Shown piece after piece: positions 36,131 to 44,450 of a DNA stretch of 64,000 bases. The translations under genes were made by a program, and so were the position numbers. Source of the stretch: Rohdeia mirabilis (GTDB lineage Bacteria; Planctomycetota; UBA1135; GCA-002686595); the NCBI GenBank assembly GCA_007750655.1, contig CP036290.1:2046001-2110000 (forward strand), read 5' to 3'. The first letter of the stretch is position 1. Each line of letters starts with the position of its first letter. The notes beneath the pieces were generated by a model, which was not told the origin of the DNA, did no database searches, and was given only the letters and a program-made list of their open reading frames with translations.

Positions 36131-37413
36131 GCGATGCGGCGCAGCGGTCTTCGGCCACCTTCCTTGGGTGGACCGCTCGACAGGACGACGGCGATCGGGC
36201 GCGTCGTCTCGATGCTCGCCAGGACGATCTGCAGTGTCGCCATCAGCGGCACGGCGAGCAGCGCACCGACCACGCCCCACAGGGCCGTCCAGACCACGAC
36301 CGACACGATGATGACGAGCGGTGAGAGATCGAGTTCGCGACCCAGGATCTTGGGCTCGACGTAGGACCCGATGAGCGTGTTGATCAGGAAGTAGGCGACC
36401 GCGACGACCACGCCGTCCACCCACGTGTCTCCGACGGCCAGGGCGGTCACGGTCGGCAGGGCACCGGCGATGAGGCTGCCGAAGTAGGGGACGAAGTTGA
36501 AGACGAAGGTGAGGATCGCGAAGGGGAGCGCGTAGGGCACTCCGACTCCGACGAGCACCGCGTAGGCGAGCGCACCGGTCGCGAGGGACGTCAGGGTCTT
36601 GATGCCGACGAAGCGCTGGATGCCGCGACCGATGGTGTCGATCACGCGCGCCGCCTCCTCGCGTCGATCGCCCGCGACGGCGAGCATCTTGCGTCGGAAG
36701 ACCACCTGCTCCGCGAAGATGAAGAGCATGTAGATCAGGACCAGGATGAACGTGCGGCTCAGCGAGACGCCGGACTGCAGGAACTCGCGCGCGTAGCCTT
36801 CGGCGCGGCCCTGCTCCTTGATGTCCTTCAGCTCGGCCTGGAGCGAGTTCTTGACCTCGGCGGGCAGGGTCGTGGCCGCCAGGCGCGCGCTGATCCCCGC
36901 CAACAGGACGTCGAGAGCGGGTGTCTCCTCCTCGGGTTCGGTCGCGACCGCGTCGATCGCCTCGTCGCCTTCGCCGGCGACCTCGAGATCGCCTTCGCCG
37001 ACACCCGCGAGATCGCCTTCGCCGTCGACCGCCACATCACGTGCGCCGTCGACCGCGCCATCGCCCACGCCATCGCCCACGCCCTCGACATCCGCTCCAC
37101 CTGCGTTCCTCTGGGCCGTGGCGACCGGCGCCGGCGAGGCTTCGTCGATGAAAGCTCGCACGTACTTCTGGGCCACGTTCAGGCCGACGACCGCGCCGTA
37201 GAGCAACAGCCCGGCGAGCGCCAGCACCGAGACGATCGGCGGGACCCGGAACCGCGCCAGGAAGCGCACGATCGGCGAGAGCATCTGCGCCAAAAGGAGC
37301 GCGATCACCAGCGGCTGGATGATCGGCGCGGCGACCTTCAGCACCCATCCGACCAGGATGGTGGCGATGATGCCCAGGGGGAGCAGCAGGGAGCGGTTGG
37401 AGGCGGGTGCCAT
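36127..37413 (-). CDS. AI-2E family transporter with acidic repeat insert
   Basis: 428 residues from ATG 37413-37411. Membrane segments near the N-terminus (LLLPLGIIATILVGWVLKVA, IIQPLVIALLLAQMLSPIV) and the C-terminal half (FAILTFVFNFVPYFGSLIAG, LINTLIGSYVEPKILGREL, SPLVIIVSVVVWTALWGVVG) fit PF01594. Residues about 98-155, after the third segment, are a low-complexity acidic insert of repeated Asp-Gly and Glu-Gly units. AI-2E members include the TqsA exporter and sodium/proton antiporters, so the real substrate is open. The stop overlaps the start of the yigZ-type gene. Confidence 0.87.
   Translation of the reverse strand: MAPASNRSLLLPLGIIATILVGWVLKVAAPIIQPLVIALLLAQMLSPIVRFLARFRVPPIVSVLALAGLLLYGAVVGLNVAQKYVRAFIDEASPAPVATAQRNAGGADVEGVGDGVGDGAVDGARDVAVDGEGDLAGVGEGDLEVAGEGDEAIDAVATEPEEETPALDVLLAGISARLAATTLPAEVKNSLQAELKDIKEQGRAEGYAREFLQSGVSLSRTFILVLIYMLFIFAEQVVFRRKMLAVAGDRREEAARVIDTIGRGIQRFVGIKTLTSLATGALAYAVLVGVGVPYALPFAILTFVFNFVPYFGSLIAGALPTVTALAVGDTWVDGVVVAVAYFLINTLIGSYVEPKILGRELDLSPLVIIVSVVVWTALWGVVGALLAVPLMATLQIVLASIETTRPIAVVLSSGPPKEGGRRPLRRIA
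36953..37095. repeat. Low-complexity imperfect repeat coding an acidic insert
   Basis: Imperfect 12- to 18-base repeats (units such as gccttcgccg and gccatcgcccac) within the transporter gene. They stay in frame and code for Gly-Asp/Glu-rich residues between membrane segments. Confidence 0.7.
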
Positions 37414-37545
37414 CGGGCTTCCAAGCTACGGCCTGCGATCCGCGCTGGCGAGCCTGTCGCCCCGCTCGGCGCGCACGCGTTCCCGGTGCGGGCCGGTGCG
37501 ATCGCGCGGCGGGGCTCGCGCCCTCGGTCCGGCGCGGCCCGGCGC

Positions 37546-40500
37546 CTAGGGGCAGAGTCCGATCCGTAGGCCGTTCGACAGGTCGAGCAGGGGGCTCTGC
37601 GGATCGAAGGCGATGGCCTGGAAGTAGAGGACGACGCCCGTGAAGTTCGGGTTGTTCGGCACGCCGATCTTGCGGATCCCCGTGCCAGTCGCGTCGACGG
37701 AGAAGGGGTAGAGCGTGAAGTTCGCCACCGGGTCGATCAGGGCGCGCTGGCCGGCGCCGATGTCGAGGTCCGCGGACCCGCCGGACATCGCCAGCCAGCC
37801 CAACGTGCTCGGCACGCAGTTCGAGACCTGCAGTGCGAACGGACCACCGAGTCGGCCGGGCGTGGCGGTCGTGAGCTCGAGCTCGTTGCCGGGCCAACCG
37901 GTTCCGTAGGTCTCGAGCGGACACACGACCGGATCGTTCGCGAGCGCCACGATGCGCAGCTCGCTGATCGTCGTGAACGCGGACGATCCGCCGGGCGTCC
38001 CGACCAGTCGGATCTCGCGCCCGATGACCGGATCGAACGTGAGGTCGAAAGCTTCGTAGGAGAGCGTTCCCGGACCGGGTGCCTGCAGGGGCGGCGAGAT
38101 CTGTTGGGTGGTGACCGGTGTCCACGGATCGGTGTCGCGCATCCGCACCTCGACGGTCATGTCCTCGAACCAGCCGCCGTCGAAGTAGTGCAGTCCTTCG
38201 CGGAAGTGCAGCGCGCTGAAGGTGTACGGCTGGTCGAAGACGTAGCCGTAGTAGTCGACGCTGCCCTGGGCACCGTTGTGGAACGAGGCGAACTGCGCCA
38301 GTGAGCTCGCGCTGCCCGGACTCGGCTCGGTTCCGTCGTGCACGAGCGCGATGTTCGGATTGCCCTTGCCGAGCGAGCCGGGAGGAACCAGCTCGTCGAC
38401 ACGGGCGATGATCGAGCCCTCGGACGTCACGTCGCGCGCGCCGTTCAGCGGGTTCGGAGCGATCGTCAGCACGCGCAGTTCGGAGGCCGACACGAAGCCG
38501 ATCGTTCCGCCCGGCACGCCACGCACCCGCACCGCGTCACCCGCCGTCGGGGCGAAGCGCATCCGATAGCTCGTGAAGCTCGAGAGGTACGGCGCCACGG
38601 GGCCCACCGGATAGGGCGGATCGCAGTCGAAGTCCTCGACGGCGGTCCACACGCCGTTCTCACGCACTTCGACCGTCAGGGTCTCGAACCAGCCGCCGGT
38701 GGTGTTGATCTGGCCGCTGGTGAGGTCGACGCCGACGATGCGGTCGTAGGGGCCCGGCGCCGTGCCGAGCTCCCAACCCAGCCAGTCGTCCGCGCCCTGG
38801 TCGCCGCCGTGCGAGGTGTTGAACTGGCCGAGCGCGGGGGCCGTCGCCGGCACTTCGAACAGGTCGCGCAGCACCTCGTGGTCCGGGTTCCCGGTGCCCT
38901 GGGGGATCGGCGGCACGAGTTCGTGGAGGCGCGCGATGAACGTCGCATCACCCGTCGCGTCGAAGACCTGGCGCTCGTCGTAGATCCAAAGGCGCGCGAA
39001 ACTGGTCGTGTTGCCCACCGTCGTGCCCGTGAGCAGGAGCTCGTGGAAGACGAGGTCGCCGAAGGTGCCATGGTCCCCGAGCTGTGCGAGGAACGACGCC
39101 CCGGCACCGGTCGAACTCGGGTGCGTGTGCCCGTTGTGGTGCAGGAAGAGACTCCAGTCGAGACTGACGGGCCCGAAGCCGTCCACGTCGGTGCCGCTTC
39201 CCGTGACCAGCACGTCGTCGGGCGTCAGCAACTCGTGGCCCTGGTCGGGACTCGTGATCTCGACGAGCGGCGGCGACACGCCCACCAGGATCTCGGCCGC
39301 GTCGGTGTCCGTCAGGGTGTCGACGTCCTCGACGGTCACGCTCGCCACGTACGTCCCGTCCACGGTGTAGGTGTGCTGCACGGTGTCGGCGCTCGTGGTC
39401 ACCGGCGTCGAGCCGTCGCCGGGATCGAACGTGTACACCAGCGGACCGCCCTGGGGATCGCTCGAGCCACTGGCGTCGAACGTCACCAGCAAGGGCGCCG
39501 CGGACGGCGTGAACCCGAGCGCGAGGTCGGCCGTCGGCGAGCCGTCGTCGCCGTAGCGCACGCGCCAGATGTGGCCGTTGCTGCCGTCGGCGTCGAGCAG
39601 TTGGACGATGTGGATCTCGCCGGTGACGCTGTGCCGTTCGAGGTCGACGACGTTGTCGAAGTCGGTGGCGAACTCGTGCACGGCCGTCACCGCGAAGTTC
39701 TGGTCGAACTCGAGCGTGCGGATCCAGTCGTCGCCGTAGTCCGCGACGAACAGGCGCCCGTCGTAGTCGTTCGGATAGTTGGCGCCGCCGGTGTAGAAGT
39801 CACCCGCGACCGCGGCGCTGCCGCCGAAACCGCCGTCGGGTGCACCGTGGTGATCCAGGCTCGGCGTGGACGGCGGGAACAGAGCCGCGGGGTCGAAGCG
39901 CGTCCAGGCCAGGATGGGCGGGGTCTGCACGCCGACCTGCGGATCGCCGCAGTCCATGTACCCGAACGGATTCGGATCGGGGCGGTTGTAGACCGAGTAC
40001 AGGAACTGCGGGTCGGCGCCCTCGACGCAGGGCCACTGGAAGTTGAGACCCGGGCCGTCGACCAGGTTCAGCTCCTCGTAGTACTGGGAGCCCACGTCGC
40101 TCACGACGAACAGCCCGGGATCGCCCAGGCTCGGATCGCTGGAGCCGAGTCCGGGCAGGTGGGCCATGCGGTACGCGTTGCGCAGTCCGAGGCTCCACAC
40201 ACGCGAGCGCAGATTCGCCGGGTTGCCGTCGTAGAAGGGATTGGACGGGAGTCCGAGACCCGTCTCGGGATCGATGCGCAGCACCTTGCCCGCGAGCGAA
40301 CGCAGGTCCTGGGCGCGGAACGCCCCCGAGTCCTGGTCCTTCGGGATCTGTCCGCGCAGACCGGTGACGGGATGCACGAAGTCGTCGAACCCCGGGTCGT
40401 CGACGCCGCCCACGTCGAGACCGACGAAGTAGGCGCCGTCGCCGCACGAGATCATCAGCGAGCCGTCGTCACCGAAGATGAGCGAACCGTTCGAGTGCGA

Positions 40501-41064
40501 GTCCCGCAGGGACGCCATCGCATCCGGCGCCGTGCCGTCGGCGAGGCGTTCGCCGAGCAGGATCTGCTTGCTCGTGAGGTCGGCGACGATCTCGTTCTGC
40601 CCGTTGGTGATCGCCTTCCAGCGCGCCAGGATCGACCACGAGTACTTCTGGTCCTGGTCGTAGAGCGGGTTCACTCCGAGGATCGGCGTCGCGGTGTAGG
40701 CGACGTAGACCCACGACGTCGCGCCGCCGTCCGGCACGAAGCCCGGGTGCAGCGCCAGTCCCAGGAGCCCGCGGTCGTCGCGCGAGTTCACCTCGGCCGA
40801 CATGCTGAGGAACGGCGTGGTCTGCGCGCTCGTGCCGTCGTGGACGAGGATGCGGCCCGGCTTCTCGCCGACGAAGAGCGTTCCGTCCGGGGCGAACACG
40901 AGGACGACGGGCCTGGACCAGTTGCCCGGGACCTCCGTCAGCTCGAAGTCCTCCGCGAGGTGCGGTTCGTCGGCGCTCGCGCGCGGTGCACCGAGAGCCA
41001 CGAAGGCGAACACGAACGCGGCGGCGACGCCCGTGCGGGAACCGGGGAGGTGGGGGAGCTTCAT
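37546..41064 (-). CDS. Secreted glucose/sorbosone dehydrogenase-like protein with PKD and discoidin-like domains
   Basis: 1172 residues from ATG 41064-41062, giving a signal peptide (AAFVFAFVALGAPRASA). Residues about 35-505 resemble the PQQ-dependent glucose/sorbosone dehydrogenase propeller: LVFAPDGTLFVGEKPGRIL, DDRGLLGLALHPGF, SLIFGDDGSLMISCGDG and KVLRIDPETGLGLPSNPF. Residues about 510-595 are a PKD domain (VTFDASGSSDPQGGPLVYTF). Two F5/8 type C-like units lie at about 747-865 and 925-1045 (FETLTVEVRENG, FEDMTVEVRMRD). Residues about 1050-1172 form a C-terminal module ending in NGLRIGLCP. It is probably extracellular, oxidising or binding sugars; activity is inferred only from the propeller. 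Confidence 0.85.
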   Translation of the reverse strand: MKLPHLPGSRTGVAAAFVFAFVALGAPRASADEPHLAEDFELTEVPGNWSRPVVLVFAPDGTLFVGEKPGRILVHDGTSAQTTPFLSMSAEVNSRDDRGLLGLALHPGFVPDGGATSWVYVAYTATPILGVNPLYDQDQKYSWSILARWKAITNGQNEIVADLTSKQILLGERLADGTAPDAMASLRDSHSNGSLIFGDDGSLMISCGDGAYFVGLDVGGVDDPGFDDFVHPVTGLRGQIPKDQDSGAFRAQDLRSLAGKVLRIDPETGLGLPSNPFYDGNPANLRSRVWSLGLRNAYRMAHLPGLGSSDPSLGDPGLFVVSDVGSQYYEELNLVDGPGLNFQWPCVEGADPQFLYSVYNRPDPNPFGYMDCGDPQVGVQTPPILAWTRFDPAALFPPSTPSLDHHGAPDGGFGGSAAVAGDFYTGGANYPNDYDGRLFVADYGDDWIRTLEFDQNFAVTAVHEFATDFDNVVDLERHSVTGEIHIVQLLDADGSNGHIWRVRYGDDGSPTADLALGFTPSAAPLLVTFDASGSSDPQGGPLVYTFDPGDGSTPVTTSADTVQHTYTVDGTYVASVTVEDVDTLTDTDAAEILVGVSPPLVEITSPDQGHELLTPDDVLVTGSGTDVDGFGPVSLDWSLFLHHNGHTHPSSTGAGASFLAQLGDHGTFGDLVFHELLLTGTTVGNTTSFARLWIYDERQVFDATGDATFIARLHELVPPIPQGTGNPDHEVLRDLFEVPATAPALGQFNTSHGGDQGADDWLGWELGTAPGPYDRIVGVDLTSGQINTTGGWFETLTVEVRENGVWTAVEDFDCDPPYPVGPVAPYLSSFTSYRMRFAPTAGDAVRVRGVPGGTIGFVSASELRVLTIAPNPLNGARDVTSEGSIIARVDELVPPGSLGKGNPNIALVHDGTEPSPGSASSLAQFASFHNGAQGSVDYYGYVFDQPYTFSALHFREGLHYFDGGWFEDMTVEVRMRDTDPWTPVTTQQISPPLQAPGPGTLSYEAFDLTFDPVIGREIRLVGTPGGSSAFTTISELRIVALANDPVVCPLETYGTGWPGNELELTTATPGRLGGPFALQVSNCVPSTLGWLAMSGGSADLDIGAGQRALIDPVANFTLYPFSVDATGTGIRKIGVPNNPNFTGVVLYFQAIAFDPQSPLLDLSNGLRIGLCP

Positions 41065-41110
41065 GGGCGGGGATCGGCGGACTCGGGTCGTGGACGCGTC
41101 GATCGAGGCG

Positions 41111-41144
41111 TGCGGACGTGGCTTGCGGACGTGGCTTGCGGACG
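41111..41144. repeat. Short direct repeat in intergenic DNA
   Basis: A 13-base unit (tgcggacgtggct) occurs twice in tandem with an 8-base third part, just upstream of the sorbosone-dehydrogenase-like gene in the divergent gap 41065-41244. It could be a binding site or slippage. Confidence 0.5.
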
Positions 41145-41244
41145 GGGGCGGGAGTTCGGGGACGTTCCCACCACCAAAGTATGCGTTCGGCCCGTGGCCG
41201 CGGTCGATCGAGGCAGGGGCTAGACTGCGGCCCCGGCGCCGGAC

Positions 41245-41706
41245 GTGCCGCACAGCCAGATGGTTCCCGTCGATCCCGATCCGCCCACCACGCCCCCCGA
41301 GGGCACTCCCGATCCGGCGGATGGAGCGGAGCCCAAGCGGCGTTCGCTCCTGCCCGACGACCACTGGAGCAAGACGCGCGACGCGCGCAACCACGAGGCA
41401 CTCGACTACCTGCGCGAGCGTTCACGGGCGCCGGGCGTCGAGTCCGGCGGGACGTCGCGCAACCAGTACTGCATGGAGTGCGGCGGCGTTCTGCCGTTGT
41501 CCTACGACAGCTTCGAGCCGGCCGATCGGTCCGTGCGCGAGACGTGCCCGCACTGCGGCGCCGAGGTGAACCCGACCGTGCGCGCGATGTTCAACTGGGT
41601 CGAGATCGACCAGGTGCCTCCCAGCGACGCGGCGGCGCTGATGCCGTTCCTGCTCGTGGGCGTGTTGGTGCTCGTGCTCGTCGCCGCGCTCTTCGTGCTG
41701 GGCTGA
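41245..41706 (+). CDS. Zinc-ribbon protein with C-terminal membrane anchor
   Basis: 153 residues if started at GTG 41245, or 148 from ATG 41260; the second may be preferred as an ATG. Residues about 75-103 hold a CMEC and CPHC pair, typical of a four-cysteine zinc ribbon. The C-terminus has a single membrane segment (LMPFLLVGVLVLVLVAALFVLG), so the ribbon would face the cytoplasm and the protein is tail-anchored. The acidic Pro-rich N-terminus is probably disordered. Function unknown. Confidence 0.75.
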   Translation: MPHSQMVPVDPDPPTTPPEGTPDPADGAEPKRRSLLPDDHWSKTRDARNHEALDYLRERSRAPGVESGGTSRNQYCMECGGVLPLSYDSFEPADRSVRETCPHCGAEVNPTVRAMFNWVEIDQVPPSDAAALMPFLLVGVLVLVLVAALFVLG

Positions 41707-41758
41707 GGAGTGGCGTGGGTGGCCGCGTGCCTCGCGCGCTCGCACGCGCATGCGCCGA

Positions 41759-42193
41759 TCAGAGCGGCAGATCGAGGCCCGGCTCCTCGCGCGCCACCAC
41801 ACCGCTCGTGCCGCGCACGAAGAGGCCGTTCGCGTCGAAGGCCAGTCGCAGGCCCTCGAAGTCCGTGTTGCTCTGACCGAACTGCACGCTGGCGCTCCCG
41901 CCGTTGTCGAACGGAACGCTGCCGGAGAGGTTGAAGCCTTCCGCACGCCGCCAGACCCACAGTAGTTCCGTGCCCAGGTCGCTGTCGTCGGGGCCCTCGA
42001 CGCGCCGAACCACGTGCGGGGCGCCCAACTCGGCCAGGGCCGTGGTGAGGTCGGGGCGCGCGTCGAGCGCCCACTCGACGCGCTCGGCGCCGAGCGGTCG
42101 ACCGCGGTGCGCGTTGGTCCAGGTGAACTGCACGCAGCCGCTCGACCAGGCGGCGGCGAGTGCGACGACGATCGTTCGCACGTGCGCGCTCAC
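41759..42193 (-). CDS. Small lipoprotein, BamE/SmpA-like fold (second of tandem pair)
   Basis: 144 residues from GTG 42193-42191, which overlaps the stop of the preceding gene (GTGA). A signal with lipobox WSSGC (Cys near residue 20) predicts a lipoprotein. The body (LTTALAELGAPHVVRRVEG, LGTELLWVWRRAEGFNL, LRLAFDANGLFVRG) has the pattern helix, LGxPxxV, aromatic strand, FDxxGxV seen in BamE/SmpA-type proteins. It is probably a divergent copy of its upstream neighbour. Role unknown, perhaps in outer-membrane or envelope maintenance. Confidence 0.7.
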   Translation of the reverse strand: MSAHVRTIVVALAAAWSSGCVQFTWTNAHRGRPLGAERVEWALDARPDLTTALAELGAPHVVRRVEGPDDSDLGTELLWVWRRAEGFNLSGSVPFDNGGSASVQFGQSNTDFEGLRLAFDANGLFVRGTSGVVAREEPGLDLPL

Positions 42194-42567
42194 TCGTCGC
42201 CGCTCCAGGGCGACTCCCACTCGGCTCGCTCGGCCTCGAAGGTCGCGGCCGCGTTCACGAGCGTCCCGTCCGCGTCGAAGAAGAGCCAGATGCGATCGCT
42301 CTGGGTGTCCTCGTTGAGGAAGCCGAACACGAGCAGGAACAGACCCGTGCGCTTCACCTGGGCGTACTCGTAGCGCCACGCGCTGCCGTTGCCCAGCTCG
42401 ACCACTTCGCTCGGCGCTCCGAGGACCTCGGTCGCGTCGATGGCCGTGCTCTCGCCGGGGCGCAGACTCGCGTAGGCCTCCGCCGCGAGCGGCAGGTTCT
42501 GGTGCCCCCGGGACAGGAAGCAGGAACTGAAGAGCAGGCAGACGGCGAGGGCGATGGTGGTCTTCAC
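42190..42567 (-). CDS. Small lipoprotein, BamE/SmpA-like fold (first of tandem pair)
   Basis: 125 residues from GTG 42567-42565. The signal VKTTIALAVCLLFSSC ends in lipobox LFSSC (Cys about 16). The body ESTAIDATEVLGAPSEVVEL, WRYEYAQVKRTGLFLLVFGF and RIWLFFDADGTLVNAAATFE fits the BamE/SmpA-like fold. Translationally coupled with the next small lipoprotein by a GTGA overlap. Function unknown. Confidence 0.75.
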   Translation of the reverse strand: MKTTIALAVCLLFSSCFLSRGHQNLPLAAEAYASLRPGESTAIDATEVLGAPSEVVELGNGSAWRYEYAQVKRTGLFLLVFGFLNEDTQSDRIWLFFDADGTLVNAAATFEAERAEWESPWSGDE

Positions 42568-42611
42568 GCGCACCAGGATGGGCGGCGCGCGTCCGCGGCG
42601 GCAAGGTCCGG

Positions 42612-43667
42612 TCAGTCGAAGAGGCGTCCCTGTCTCGTTCGGCGCACGGGCGGCAGCGCCGGTTCCGGTCGCTCGTCGGCGATGACCCCATGTCGCCGTG
42701 CGAACGTCTCGAACATCGAGCGCACCAGCTCCCAGCGCACCCCCGAGCCGGCCATGCGTTCGCCGAAGGCCGCGCGACCCGTGCGGTCGGCGCCGCTCGC
42801 CGCCAGGGCCGCGAGCACGCGGTCGGCGGCACTCGGCAAGCGCTCGCGCAACCGGCGTTCGAAGATGGCGCGCACCGGGCCGGGCAGGCGCAGGAGGCTG
42901 GCGAACGCGCGCGTGCCTCCCGCTGCGGCGGTGCGCGCGAGCAGGTCGTCGAGCTGGCGGTCGTTGAGTCCCGGGACGACCGGCGAGATCGACAGGCCGG
43001 TCGGAACGCCCGCCTCGGTCAGCGCGCGCATGGCGCGGAAGCGTGCCGAGGGGCTGGGGGCGGCCGGTTCGAGCGCACGCGCGGTGGCGTCGTCCGCGAA
43101 GGGGATCGACAGGTACACCTGCACTCCCGGACCGGCCGCGAGTCGGGCCAGGACGTCCGCGTCGCGCTGCACCAGGGCCGCCTTGGTGAAGAGCAGCACG
43201 GCGCGCCCGCGGGCCAGGCAGACCTCGAGCATCCGCCGCGTCAGGCGCAGGGAGGCCTCGAGCGGCTGGTAGGGGTCGGTCGCCCCGCTCAGACACAGCA
43301 CCTCGCCGTCGAAGCGGGAGGACGTGAGCTCGAGCGACAGCAGTTCCGCCGCGTTCTCTTTCACGACCAGCTCGTGCTCGAAGTCGCCGTCCGGATCCAG
43401 GTCCAGGTACTCGTGGGTCGGGCGCGCGTAGCAGTAGGCGCAGGCGTGGGCGCAGCCGCGGTAGGCGTTGGCCCCGAAGCGGAACGGGATGTCGGGACTG
43501 TCGTTGCGCGTGACGATCGACTTCGCGCGCTCGCGCCAGACCCGCGGACGCCGGCTGGGCGGATCGCTGAGCCAGCGTCCCTCGGCCTCGTCCCAGGGAT
43601 CGGGTGCGTCGTCCCAGGGCAGCGGGGCCGCTGCGTTCGTCGCCGACTCACCGCCGCTCGTCGTCAC
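42612..43667 (-). CDS. Radical SAM protein, PA0069/spore photolyase-like
   Basis: 351 residues from GTG 43667-43665, whose start overlaps the stop of the upstream cupin gene (GTGA). FGANAYRGCAHACAYCYARP holds the iron-sulfur site CxxxCxxC (Cys 72, 76, 79), and FDGEVLCLSGATDPYQPLEA is the SAM-binding region common to the SplB-like PA0069 family. The C-terminus is basic (PPVRRTRQGRLFD). The molecular role of PA0069-type proteins is not established. It is cytoplasmic. Coupled to a DUF4863 cupin. Confidence 0.9.
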   Translation of the reverse strand: MTTSGGESATNAAAPLPWDDAPDPWDEAEGRWLSDPPSRRPRVWRERAKSIVTRNDSPDIPFRFGANAYRGCAHACAYCYARPTHEYLDLDPDGDFEHELVVKENAAELLSLELTSSRFDGEVLCLSGATDPYQPLEASLRLTRRMLEVCLARGRAVLLFTKAALVQRDADVLARLAAGPGVQVYLSIPFADDATARALEPAAPSPSARFRAMRALTEAGVPTGLSISPVVPGLNDRQLDDLLARTAAAGGTRAFASLLRLPGPVRAIFERRLRERLPSAADRVLAALAASGADRTGRAAFGERMAGSGVRWELVRSMFETFARRHGVIADERPEPALPPVRRTRQGRLFD

Positions 43668-44119
43668 GCGCCGGTGAACTCGATCGCGCCCTGCGGGAGG
43701 AGATAGACGATGCCCATCTCGCCGCCGGCCACGGTCGGAACGTGTTGGCTGTCGGGGCCGTACACGAGCCAGCCGGGTCCACGCCCGTCGAAGGTGGGGG
43801 ACCCGTCGAGCGCGAAGCAGAAGTCGATCTCGCCCTGGGGGTGGCGGTGGTGGGGGCCGGGCCCGCTCATGTGCACCACGTCGATCGAGAAGCCACAGGT
43901 GGCGTCGCTCGCCTTGGCGACGCGGCCGTACTTGACCGGGAGCTCACCGCGCTCGGCCACCTCACCTGCCGTGATGAGTTCGGCCAGGCGGGCGCCGATG
44001 GCGCGGGCCTCCTCGCCGTCGACCGGAAGGAGGCGAGCCAGCTCGGCCTCGGCCTCGGCCGGGTGGGAGGCGTCGACGGAGCGGGCGAGTTCGACGAGGC
44101 GTTCGAAGATCGGATCCAT
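43664..44119 (-). CDS. DUF4863 cupin (4-hydroxylaminobenzoate lyase-like)
   Basis: 151 residues from ATG 44119-44117. SGPGPHHRHPQGEIDFCFAL carries the cupin metal motif HxHxxxE, and GPGWLVYGPDSQHVPTVAGG a second set with His. Helices precede the barrel (residues 1-60). This resembles the DUF4863 family, which includes PnbB-type 4-hydroxylaminobenzoate lyase; in this context the substrate is unknown. The gene is divergent from the DUF3825-like gene across a 331-base gap and coupled to the radical SAM gene. Confidence 0.78.
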   Translation of the reverse strand: MDPIFERLVELARSVDASHPAEAEAELARLLPVDGEEARAIGARLAELITAGEVAERGELPVKYGRVAKASDATCGFSIDVVHMSGPGPHHRHPQGEIDFCFALDGSPTFDGRGPGWLVYGPDSQHVPTVAGGEMGIVYLLPQGAIEFTGA

Positions 44120-44450
44120 GGGTCTGGCTTGGGTCGCGCGGGCGCACAGCCTACCCTTGCGGACCGACCTTGCCGGCTCGCGACCTTTTCGAATCGACAC
44201 CCGCTTGTGACCGCGCCCCGTGCGCGGCAAAACCCGAACGAACGCTTCGGGCCAGCGCTGCTTCCGACCGCACTCATCGAGTCCGCGGGCCGTAGGCGCT
44301 GACCCGGGACCGCCTGCGAACGACTCGTGCGGCGCGCTCGCTGTGCACCGGTAGCTGCGGCCCACCGGTCGCAGCCTGTGCACCACCGCGCGTGCGCTGC
44401 GCCGAACCACCACGGAGGCCAAGGACCTCCGCGATCACCAGACCACGACG
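44120..44450. promoter_or_regulatory. Divergent intergenic region
   Basis: 331 bases between two divergent genes; it must carry both promoters. I see no convincing -35/-10 pair. A 6-bp hairpin (cggagg/cctccg, 44413-44431) lies 20 bases before the plus-strand ATG, in the likely leader. Nothing else identified. Confidence 0.4.
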
